From Gammaproteobacteria bacterium (lineage in GTDB: Bacteria; Pseudomonadota; Gammaproteobacteria; Pseudomonadales; Azotimanducaceae_A): a stretch of 19,031 nucleotides of DNA. The notes under the pieces are model-generated. The model did no database searches and had not been told where the DNA came from. It saw only the letters and a list, made by a program, of their open reading frames with translations. Made by a program: the position numbers and the translations under genes. The number at the start of each line of letters is the position of its first letter. Position 1 is the first letter of the stretch. Shown piece by piece: positions 11,942 to 18,393 of this stretch. The DNA lies in contig JAPPKV010000021.1 of NCBI GenBank assembly GCA_028819775.1, positions 1 through 19,031 on the forward strand, given 5' to 3'.

Positions 11942-12166
11942 TTAGGGGCCGCCTGTCTGTTGGGTGGCCGCTCGGTGGCAATAATCGACCAGTGTCCATG
12001 CGTCGTTGACTGTGAGACCGCTGGCTTTTCTGTTCGAGACGGTGAAATCGTGCGCAGACATCTCAAGTGCAAGCGAATTGTGGGGAATTACATCGCAAGT
12101 TAGCCTTACGGACTCGCCCGACATGAACGCAGCCAGTATGAGGCACGATTCTGAAACAGTCCACAA
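11942..12166 (-). CDS. Doubtful short ORF or gene remnant
   Basis: The minus strand is open for 74 residues from a TTG at 12166, or 60 residues from ATG 12124 (MSGESVRLTCDVIPHNSLAL). The amino-acid mix looks more protein-like than the usual GC-rich shadow frames. However, there is no Shine-Dalgarno, and the TTG start overlaps the ribosome site of the protease gene on the other strand. It may be a decayed gene end. If not coding, 11915-12177 is a 263-base spacer that must contain the promoter of the trypsin-like gene; I see no clear promoter elements in it. Confidence 0.25.
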   Translation of the reverse strand: MWTVSESCLILAAFMSGESVRLTCDVIPHNSLALEMSAHDFTVSNRKASGLTVNDAWTLVDYCHRAATQQTGGP

Positions 12167-12177
12167 AGGAGATCAAT

Positions 12178-12882
12178 ATGGGGTTTATTCCTTCAACCAA
12201 CTCAATACAGAGAACATTCCGCATCAAGAAGACACTCTTAGGCACGGCGTTTACTATTGATCGTAACGATCAACAGTACATTGTGACGGCGAGGCACGTT
12301 GTTGAGGGAATTCAAGACGGTGACGAGATCGAGGTTTGGCACGAAAGAAAATGGAAGCCGCTCTTGGTAGAAGTCGTTGGCGTAGGAGAAGATGATGCAA
12401 TAGACATCGCAGTGTTACGATCAGACATACACCTGACACCTACTCACCCCTTGGAGCCCACTCAAGGCGGACTTCTGATCGGACAATCAGTGGCTTTTCT
12501 AGGTTTTCCTTTCGGAATGGAAATGGATGAAGCGAGACACCTTAACAACGGTTACCCCGCACCATTCGTCAAGGCTGGAATCGTAAGCGCAATTCAAGGA
12601 TCGCCAAAATTTCATTCTATCTGGATAGACGCACACGGTAATCGCGGCTTTAGTGGCGGGCCACTACTCTTCACTGCTATGCCAGAGCAAGTGGGGAAGG
12701 ACAAGGTCGCTGGCATCATTTCTAGTGCATCGCTAGATCCAGAAACCGGCGAGAATGCCGGATTGGTGAGGGCGGTACCCATCAAGCACGCAATTGAGAT
12801 GATAGAAGCCTTTGAAAGGGTTACTCTAGGAGACACGTCTACTGTTACGGAATCCCGCCAGCCGTCCAGGAATCGGGGCTAA
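12178..12882 (+). CDS. Trypsin-like serine protease (chymotrypsin fold)
   Basis: The 234-residue protein has the full catalytic triad in family context: H40 in VTARHVV, D76 in AIDIAVL and S159 in GFSGGPL. The nearby LGTAF and FLGFPFGM motifs are typical of HtrA/trypsin_2-type peptidases. There is no signal peptide and no PDZ or other fused domain, so it should be a compact cytoplasmic protease. AAGGAG at 12166-12171, six bases before ATG 12178, fixes the start. Its base composition is clearly lower in GC than the restriction operon, a sign of separate acquisition. Trypsin-like domains occur as effectors or processing enzymes in some defence systems, but no partner gene is obvious, so the role is open. 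Confidence 0.88.
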   Translation: MGFIPSTNSIQRTFRIKKTLLGTAFTIDRNDQQYIVTARHVVEGIQDGDEIEVWHERKWKPLLVEVVGVGEDDAIDIAVLRSDIHLTPTHPLEPTQGGLLIGQSVAFLGFPFGMEMDEARHLNNGYPAPFVKAGIVSAIQGSPKFHSIWIDAHGNRGFSGGPLLFTAMPEQVGKDKVAGIISSASLDPETGENAGLVRAVPIKHAIEMIEAFERVTLGDTSTVTESRQPSRNRG

Positions 12883-13073
12883 CTTTCGATGTAATTCCCG
12901 AATTGTGTAAGCCCCTGGACCTCCTCCCTTTGGTCTACGCTGTCCTAGCTAATCCCTTCAGCCGGACGACGTAGAGGGGGAGTTCGATTACCGCTCGCGG
13001 TGAGCTTTCTATACGGTCGCTGGGTCAAATGGTGCCTTCGGTCTGCGCCGATGGACGGTTCGAGAGCGTGCGC

Positions 13074-13958
13074 TTAGACACCTGCCAACAGAAACTGTTC
13101 TATGCGTTCACGTCCAGAGGGGGACGGAGAAAACACGAAGGCACGTTCTGACACTCGCCGAAAGTAACGGTGCTTCGATAGGCTGTCGAAGAATGCAAGC
13201 TCTGCCGTCACAGTGACACTCCAAATCGCGAAACGGAGCGCACTTAGGTTGAAGTCGAGCGCCTCCTCTCCGACTTCGTATTCCTTGATAGCGTTTCCGC
13301 TGTGCGGCGAGAAGTGGAGGTGCCCGATGTGTGTAAAACTGTCGCTTAGAAGGCCGTAGAAGCGGCCAAAAGGGGGGAAGACCTTTTTGGCAGAAGCGAT
13401 AGTACGTGTCGACGCGAGTGTCCCGTTCTTGAGCTTCTTGAGACCGTTCTCTTCTATCACGACGTGGCAAACGGTACTGACGCTCTCAAGCACGTTCCGG
13501 AGCAGTATTCCAGGCTGGAGCCGATACCCACGACGTGCCAGGTCGACAGCGGAGATAAATGTCTGAGTCGCATTGGACAGCAGTGCGAGACAAGTCGCGC
13601 ACAGCTCGCGCTTGGATGGCGCGTTTGGGAGTTTAGTAGACACTTCAGCGATAGTGGCCATGAGGTGGCAGACCTCTTCGTTGAGTGCTGCAAGATCCTG
13701 CGCACACATACTGTCGAAGGAGCTTTCAATTCGGGGACCGTCACGTCGAAGATGATTAAAGAGAACGTCGTTGGATACCGCTATTCGCAATCTGTCTTCG
13801 AGGTCCACAAACTCGGCGTAGAGGCGATCTTCTGGCAGCACGGGCGCCAGACGGCTAAGGGTTTCCAGAGCATCAGCAGAACGCGTGACCCCGATGCAGC
13901 AGAGCTTGAATTTCCTCCCACTGCCACACGGACAGGGCGCGTTACGTCCGATCTTCAC
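13074..13958 (-). CDS. SEC-C zinc-motif protein with helical domain of unknown function
   Basis: The 294-residue protein opens with a textbook SEC-C motif, PCPCGSGRKFKLCC, using C9, C11, C20 and C21 to bind zinc. The motif is known from SecA, where it contacts SecB and ribosomes, and from many stand-alone proteins including defence-linked ones. The remainder is largely helical. A central region (LLSNATQTFISAVDLA, LLRNVLESVSTVCHVV) is reminiscent of helical proteins that follow SEC-C motifs, but I cannot name the family with certainty. The start is GTG 13958, supported by the motif position and GAGG seven bases upstream. It converges on the protease gene across about 190 bases in which I see no clear terminator. 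Confidence 0.8.
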   Translation of the reverse strand: MKIGRNAPCPCGSGRKFKLCCIGVTRSADALETLSRLAPVLPEDRLYAEFVDLEDRLRIAVSNDVLFNHLRRDGPRIESSFDSMCAQDLAALNEEVCHLMATIAEVSTKLPNAPSKRELCATCLALLSNATQTFISAVDLARRGYRLQPGILLRNVLESVSTVCHVVIEENGLKKLKNGTLASTRTIASAKKVFPPFGRFYGLLSDSFTHIGHLHFSPHSGNAIKEYEVGEEALDFNLSALRFAIWSVTVTAELAFFDSLSKHRYFRRVSERAFVFSPSPSGRERIEQFLLAGV

Positions 13959-14482
13959 CGACTAGCCTCGACTCTCGAAGGAAAGAAACCGCAGAGCCGG
14001 GAGTCTAGACCGCCGCCAATCCTGTCTGTGTTCCGATCCACACTCGGCAGGTTCTTGACGGCTGTCGATCTGTGAGATCGAGTGCTGGGGCAGACTCTGT
14101 TTCAGATGCCGTAATGTCGTCGAAACAACCCAGTCAGCGGTAAGACTCGATTCGCGCCGTCCAGACACCGAGCCGCGCGGCCGGAGTGTTGACCGGTAGA
14201 CCGCCACGAGGCAGACTACGAGTCGAAGCATCACGGCGCGCGACACCTCGCTGTTACTACCGGCTGGCGGTGAGACTATCTGCCGGACCAATGCCTCGAC
14301 GCAATAGGGGCAGATTCCAGGCTGGACCGGAAGCGACCGCTACTCCGTTCGCGAATGTGATTTACTTCCGGTTGCAAAGCTGGCGGGAGATCACTCAGAA
14401 GTCAGCCGGACATCTGGTCCACAGGACAACCAGGGTTTGGAGCATCGACCAGGAGCCCTTGTAGAGGAGGCAAGGTCACCAG
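13959..14482. other. 524-base spacer between divergent genes
   Basis: No convincing gene. The longest frames (109 residues on the minus strand, 92 on the plus) lack ribosome sites and have arginine/serine-rich shadow-like compositions. The spacer must hold the promoters of the two divergent neighbours, but I find no clear -35/-10 pairs, tRNA, CRISPR repeat or attachment-site copy. GAGGAGG (14464-14470) and AAGGT close to its right end serve the next gene. Confidence 0.5.
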
Positions 14483-15208
14483 ATGAAGAAGGACGCAGGA
14501 ACGGAATCAGAGCGACTCTTCGACAAGTACTGTTGTGCCGAGGACATTACTTGTAGCGAGATTCCTAAGGCACTAGGTGAGCAAGGGAAAAAGACCGCCG
14601 ATAGACGACTGGACATTGACGGCCGCGTGATTATTGTCGAAGTGAAGGGGTTGGACCACGACTCTAGGGGGATCGACTACGACTCCAAGGGACGCGTATT
14701 CGGACGTTCATTGTCGCCCTCTACCGTGGAGATAGGTGCGAAAGTGCGACATGAAATCAAAGCGGCAAATAGGCAGATTAAATCGAGCAGATCAGACGTG
14801 GATGGGCCATCCTATGGACTTGCTGTTCTGTATGCCGACGACGACATGAGTCATCATCTCCAAGAGTTTTGCGTCGCAGAAGCGATGTATGGCGACGGAG
14901 TCATGGAGCTAACCCTAATCAATGGTATTCGCGACCGAAGTCGCGACAGATTCAAGCGTGGCGGCCGCCGCAGAATGACGCCGAGCTCAGACACGTCGAC
15001 GAGTGCCGTAGCCGTCCTATCCAAGAGATGGCCACACCCGGCAGAGAGAGAACGAGCACCGGATTGCGGGTACTTTCTCCACTTGGACGTGTATCACAAC
15101 GCATATGCCCAAAATCCCCTTCCACCGTCTCTGTTAGCGAACGGGAATACCAGGCACTTCAGATACAACTTCGAGACGCATTACTGGGAAGCCATCGAAG
15201 AGCAGTAA
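14483..15208 (+). CDS. Putative PD-(D/E)XK-fold nuclease
   Basis: The 241-residue protein has the pattern of a restriction-endonuclease-like fold in its first 60 residues: an early helix with E8/E10, then D40 in KTADRRLD, a strand, and EVK with E53 and K55 (VIIVEVKG). A helix with GAKVRHEIKAANRQIK follows, as expected for the fold. The C-terminal 90 residues are of unknown type and end in an aromatic-rich stretch (YNFETHYWEAIEEQ). I infer a DNA- or RNA-cleaving enzyme, probably a defence effector, but no exact family is recognised. GAGGAGG and AAGG precede ATG 14483. It is divergent from the SEC-C gene, and the two could form one cassette. Confidence 0.65.
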   Translation: MKKDAGTESERLFDKYCCAEDITCSEIPKALGEQGKKTADRRLDIDGRVIIVEVKGLDHDSRGIDYDSKGRVFGRSLSPSTVEIGAKVRHEIKAANRQIKSSRSDVDGPSYGLAVLYADDDMSHHLQEFCVAEAMYGDGVMELTLINGIRDRSRDRFKRGGRRRMTPSSDTSTSAVAVLSKRWPHPAERERAPDCGYFLHLDVYHNAYAQNPLPPSLLANGNTRHFRYNFETHYWEAIEEQ

Positions 15209-15359
15209 CGAGACTGTCGCGGGGTTCGACACCGACGTGGTTGGCCTGTGTTCTGAACGACGATCTAAACAGCAGCGTACCTTCTTCGCGTCCGGGAGGA
15301 CGTGCTCCGCTTATCTGCGGAGCGTCGAATTCGGCCTTCTGGCCAGGGATCGCGCCTTC

Positions 15360-16109
15360 TCAGGAAGTGGTTGAAGGTTGGCCGCGAGAGCTCGGTCCAT
15401 CCTCGTGCATTGTTTCTGTCTTGCTCAAGGCTTCTATGCGGGCCCTCAACGTGCTAGGTCTGTAGACGACTGACAACTCACCGACGTCCTCAATCCGAAG
15501 TGTGAATCTCTCCCCGGTAGTGGCGCCGAGGACACTCGAAGTCGCCTGTGCCTCGAAGACGCGCAGTTGGATACGACTGCCATCTTCGCCCCAAGCTTCA
15601 ACAAACTCTATGCTTGGTTCTTCGGCTGCACCGAGAGTATACGTCGTTACCCGTCCTTCCTTTATCTTCCTTGCTCTTGCCAGGAAGAGAGGCGGACACT
15701 GGCGTGTCTCTAGAATGAGCGTTCCCCATGAGATCCGGGAGAGTCCGTACATCAGAACCTCCAAGAAGTCGTTCACGTACGACACCCAGTCCGTTGGAAC
15801 GCCAACGAGTACGACTTCCGACGTCGTACTCGATTCCGTGTCGATTTCCAACCACTGATCGGCCAAACACACCCAGAAACGCCAACCGTCACGACTCGAG
15901 CGACGCTTCGCGATGTGGCCCTTGAGCACAAGACCCATAACCCATGCTGCCAAGTAACATACTCCGGCAACAACGAGGTACCTAGACGTGTAAGCGCCCT
16001 CGGGATTGGCAAGAAGACTAACGAGCGCGGCGCCTAAGAGAAGGAGACAGCCCCCGCGAAAGGCCTTGACCAACCACGCGCCGAGTGTGAAGAGAGAGAA
16101 TCGACTCAT
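15360..16109 (-). CDS. Two-helix membrane protein of unknown function
   Basis: From ATG 16109 (MSRFSLFTLGAW) the product has 249 residues; a TTG at 16121 would add four. Two hydrophobic segments lie at about 18-34 (RGGCLLLLGAALVSLLA) and 44-62 (YLVVAGVCYLAAWVMGLVL), followed by basic HIAKRR, which suggests a cytoplasmic C-terminal domain of about 185 residues. That domain reads as mostly beta strand (WRFWVCLADQWLEID, GSRIQLRVFEAQ, FTLRIEDVGELSVVY). I know no matching family. A membrane-anchored sensor or effector is possible but not shown. It lies downstream of the integrase on the same strand, about 75 bases away, and converges with the nuclease gene. Confidence 0.65.
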   Translation of the reverse strand: MSRFSLFTLGAWLVKAFRGGCLLLLGAALVSLLANPEGAYTSRYLVVAGVCYLAAWVMGLVLKGHIAKRRSSRDGWRFWVCLADQWLEIDTESSTTSEVVLVGVPTDWVSYVNDFLEVLMYGLSRISWGTLILETRQCPPLFLARARKIKEGRVTTYTLGAAEEPSIEFVEAWGEDGSRIQLRVFEAQATSSVLGATTGERFTLRIEDVGELSVVYRPSTLRARIEALSKTETMHEDGPSSRGQPSTTS

Positions 16110-16184
16110 GACCGCGTCCAAGGACCGCAGGTTGGAACAGCGTGGTACCAGACAATGGCGGGACGCCGAAATGCCCCCCGGGTT

Positions 16185-17354
16185 TCATCCATAGAGTCGC
16201 ACCACTCTTGCCTCGGTCTCGGTCAGGAATGCGGCCCACTGGTCCATGAGCGCGCGACGGCGGGCGAAGAGGTCGCTCCGGAAGTAGGCGCCCTCGACGC
16301 CGCCAACGGTGTGCGCAAGGGCGGCCTCGGCGACCTCCCGCGGCTTCCCCGTCTCCGCGCACCAGTCCCGGAAGGCGGACCGGAAGCCGTGAACGGTCGT
16401 GCGAGCGGCGAGCCCTTGGTCCCTCAGGATCTTCGTCAGGGTCATATCGGACAGCGGCCGATCCGCCCGGAGCGGGGACGGAAAGATCAGGCCGCTCCCT
16501 TCGTCCGTCGTCCGTGCGCGTTCAAGAATGAAGAGCGCCGCGTCCGAGAGCGGGACGCGATGCTCCCGGCCCCCCTTCATGCGCTCGCCGGGAATCCGCC
16601 ACTCCCGCGCGTCTAGGTCAACCTCAGCCCATTTGGCGTTGCGTGCTTCGCCGGAGCGCGCCGCGGTCAGGACCAGGAACTGGAAACAAAGACGCGCGGC
16701 AAGGCTCGAGTTGGATGCCCTGACAGTTTCCAGTGCCGCCGGGACCTCGGAGTAGGGGAGAGCCCGGAAGTGCGTCTGACGGGTCGTCAGCGACGGGAGG
16801 GCGCCTTCCAACGCCTCGCCGGCCATGTTCTCCACGACGTACGCGTGAGCGTGGGCCCAGCGAAGCACCGACCGGATCCGTTGCCGGACTCTCCGTGCCG
16901 TCTCCGGCTTCCGCGCCCAAATCGGCGTCAGGACCCGGAGCACGTCTTCCCGCTGGATGCGATCCACGCGGAGATCCCCCAGGATCGGGAACGCGTACCG
17001 CTCCATGCTGGAGGTCCAGTCGGCCGCGTGTTTCCCGTGGCCCCATCGCGGGCGCAACGCTTTGCACGTCAGCGCCGTCGCCTGTCGGAAGGTAGGGACG
17101 TTGGGCCGGCGTTTCTCGGCCAGAGGGTTCCCACCCCTTCGGACTTTCTTCCGGTTCTCGAATGCCTGTTCCCGAGCCTCGACGAGCGATATGAGCGGGA
17201 AGCCGCCCAACCCTAGATCGTGGCGGCGACCGTCAATCGTGAGCCGTTGAATCCAGCTTTTCGCCCCACTCGGCGCGATCCGGAGATACAGCGTCGGGTC
17301 GGCCCGGTACATGCCCGGAGCGGTGAGTGATTTCGCCTTCGCGACGGTGAGCAT
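16185..17354 (-). CDS. int: Tyrosine recombinase integrase, P4/DUF4102 type
   Basis: The enzyme cuts and joins attachment sites to insert or excise the island. From ATG 17354 it has 389 residues (GTG 17381 would add nine). The N-terminal DUF4102-type arm-binding domain (DPTLYLRIAPSGAKSWIQR, GLGGFPLISLVEARE) precedes a SAM-like core-binding domain and the catalytic domain. The catalytic residues are R233 in AARSGEARN, likely K260 in MKGGREHR, H322 and R325 in HGFRS, H348 in ALAHTVGG and Y357 in GAYFRSD. All are intact, so it should be active. It lies between the cargo and a tRNA-Ala gene, transcribed away from the tRNA, the typical arrangement for tRNA-targeting islands. Confidence 0.94.
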   Translation of the reverse strand: MLTVAKAKSLTAPGMYRADPTLYLRIAPSGAKSWIQRLTIDGRRHDLGLGGFPLISLVEAREQAFENRKKVRRGGNPLAEKRRPNVPTFRQATALTCKALRPRWGHGKHAADWTSSMERYAFPILGDLRVDRIQREDVLRVLTPIWARKPETARRVRQRIRSVLRWAHAHAYVVENMAGEALEGALPSLTTRQTHFRALPYSEVPAALETVRASNSSLAARLCFQFLVLTAARSGEARNAKWAEVDLDAREWRIPGERMKGGREHRVPLSDAALFILERARTTDEGSGLIFPSPLRADRPLSDMTLTKILRDQGLAARTTVHGFRSAFRDWCAETGKPREVAEAALAHTVGGVEGAYFRSDLFARRRALMDQWAAFLTETEARVVRLYG

Positions 17355-17408
17355 GCCTATATACCCCACATTCGTCCCCACGGGAAATACGGGATTCTAG
17401 CGGACCCG

Positions 17409-17446
17409 AATGGAACAGACAAGCGCGGGAATTCGCGGATTCCATT
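17409..17446. repeat. Inverted repeat AATGGAA / TTCCATT near the integrase
   Basis: AATGGAA (17409-17415) and TTCCATT (17440-17446) are perfect inverted copies; between them lies a shorter inverted pair, GGAAT/ATTCC. It is in the gap between integrase and tRNA where recombinase or excisionase sites are expected. Function is inferred from position only. Confidence 0.45.
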
Positions 17447-17469
17447 GGCACTCTTGGCAGTTCTTGGAA
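17445..17469. repeat. Iterated TTGGCA-type direct repeats, candidate arm-type sites
   Basis: TTGGCA (17445-17450), TTGGCA (17454-17459) and TTGGAA (17464-17469) recur at 9- and 10-base steps, close to one helical turn, between the integrase start and the tRNA 3' end. This fits arm-type integrase or excisionase binding, though six-base repeats can arise by chance. Confidence 0.4.
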
Positions 17470-17496
17470 CACCGTGGTGCACGGGGATCCACCCCC

Positions 17497-17572
17497 TGGT
17501 GGAGCTGACGGGGATCGAACCCGTGACCTCGTGAATGCCATTCACGCGCGCTCCCAGTTGCGCCACAGCCCC
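17497..17572 (-). tRNA. tRNA-Ala (anticodon GGC), CCA encoded
   Basis: Read on the minus strand, a complete cloverleaf forms. The acceptor GGGGCTG pairs with CAGCTCC (one G-U), and the D stem is GCGC/GCGC. The anticodon stem CGTGA/TCACG carries the loop ATGGCAT with anticodon GGC. The T stem is ACGGG/CCCGT with loop TTCGATC, and the 3' end is ACCA. The length is 76 bases with no broken stems, so it should be functional. Its 3' end faces the integrase, making it the likely integration target whose 3' part was rebuilt by the island. Confidence 0.96.
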
Positions 17573-17684
17573 AACCCAGGTTGTCTGGACTCGGCGGAGT
17601 TTACCGTGCCCCGGACGGCGATTCGCTGGGTTGGAGGAGACTCCGGCGGCGCATATTGGCGCTGCCCGGCGAGGGGTGTTACTA

Positions 17685-17702
17685 TGTAGACTTCTAACTA
17701 CA
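17685..17702 (+). promoter_or_regulatory. Candidate vapBC operator over the promoter
   Basis: TGTAG (17685-17689) and CTACA (17698-17702) form an interrupted palindrome 16 bases before the vapB start. TACTAT just upstream (17680-17685 region) resembles a -10 element. VapB-type antitoxins repress their own operons through such palindromes, so autoregulation is likely. Confidence 0.45.
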
Positions 17703-17717
17703 CATGAGGAAACAGCC

Positions 17718-17975
17718 ATGGCTTTGAACATCCGCAACCCGGAAGCGGAGATGCTGGCCGCGGATCTGGCTCGACTGACGGGTGAGACCAAAACGGCTGC
17801 AGTCACGCGAGCGCTGCGCGAACAACTCAGCCGGGTTCGCCGCGACCGTAGCGGGATGGGACTGGCGGGCCGCCTGGTGGCCATCGGGAAGGAGTGTGCG
17901 GCGCTTCCGGTCCTGGATGACCGCCCTGCCGAAGAGATCCTTGGGTACGACGAGGACGGCCTCCCCAGCAGATGA
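17718..17975 (+). CDS. vapB: VapB-type antitoxin (Rv0623/PSK family)
   Basis: The 85-residue protein starts at ATG 17718, after AGGA seven bases upstream. The N-terminal half (MALNIRNPEAEMLAADLARL, then TGETKTAAVTRALREQL) is the ribbon-helix-helix-like DNA-binding region of the Rv0623/PSK antitoxin family. The C-terminal part with DDRPAEEILGYDEDGLPSR is the tail that usually wraps around and blocks the VapC active site. It overlaps vapC by four bases (ATGA), the typical coupled arrangement. It lies on the far side of the tRNA from the integrase, so it is probably chromosomal rather than island-borne. Confidence 0.92.
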   Translation: MALNIRNPEAEMLAADLARLTGETKTAAVTRALREQLSRVRRDRSGMGLAGRLVAIGKECAALPVLDDRPAEEILGYDEDGLPSR

Positions 17976-18367
17976 TCGTCGACACCTCGGCGTTGCTGGC
18001 GATCCTGCAGGCGGAACCGGAGAACCAGCTCCTCGCCGAAGCGATCGAGGCGGTGTCACGACCCACGATTTCGGTGGTTTCGTTCGTCGAGGCGTCCATC
18101 GTGCTGGACGCGCGTCACGGCGCCGAGGGACGAGATCGACTCGATCGCGTGATCCGCGAGAGCCGCATGGAAATCGCCCCGGTTGACCTCGAGCAGGCCC
18201 AGATCGCCCGGGAGGCATTCCGCGACTTCGGAAAGGGCCGTCATCCGGCTCGGCTGAACTTCGGCGACTGTTTCGTCTACGCGCTCGCGAGACAGCGGGG
18301 TGAGCCGCTGCTCTTCAAGGGCGACGACTTCACGCGCACGGACATACGAGCGGCTGTAACACCTTAG
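17972..18367 (+). CDS. vapC: VapC PIN-domain ribonuclease toxin
   Basis: The 131-residue PIN-domain protein is a metal-dependent RNase that halts translation when freed from its antitoxin. The acidic active-site residues are present: D4 in MIVDTSALLAIL, E40 in SFVEASIVL, D99 in NFGDCFVYALA, and D118/D119 in FKGDDFTRTD. The length is normal and the protein looks intact. Its start overlaps the vapB stop by ATGA. The RNA target cannot be read from sequence. The gene converges with the TRAP permease gene across 26 bases. Confidence 0.94.
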   Translation: MIVDTSALLAILQAEPENQLLAEAIEAVSRPTISVVSFVEASIVLDARHGAEGRDRLDRVIRESRMEIAPVDLEQAQIAREAFRDFGKGRHPARLNFGDCFVYALARQRGEPLLFKGDDFTRTDIRAAVTP

Positions 18368-18393
18368 GGCCGCCACCAAGAGACGGCGCGGGG

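Noticed and set aside
12875..12915. GGGGCTAAC ... GTAAGCCCC as terminator of the protease gene
   Set aside because: The stem has a mismatch, a 23-base loop and no T-run, and it overlaps the end of the coding sequence; too weak to call.
13962..14291. Minus-strand frame of 109 residues upstream of the SEC-C gene
   Set aside because: Arg/Ser-rich shadow composition, no ribosome site and no recognisable motif; treated as spacer.
15219..15240. GGGGTTCGACACC, resembling a tRNA T-arm and so a possible second attachment site
   Set aside because: The match to the tRNA-Ala 3' end is limited to GGGTTCGA; stem and acceptor sequence are absent, so it is a chance match.
17474..17689. Plus-strand frame of 71 residues beginning MVHGDPPPGGADGDRTRDL
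   Set aside because: It is the well-known false protein produced by translating across the antisense of a tRNA gene; tRNA-Ala occupies the site.
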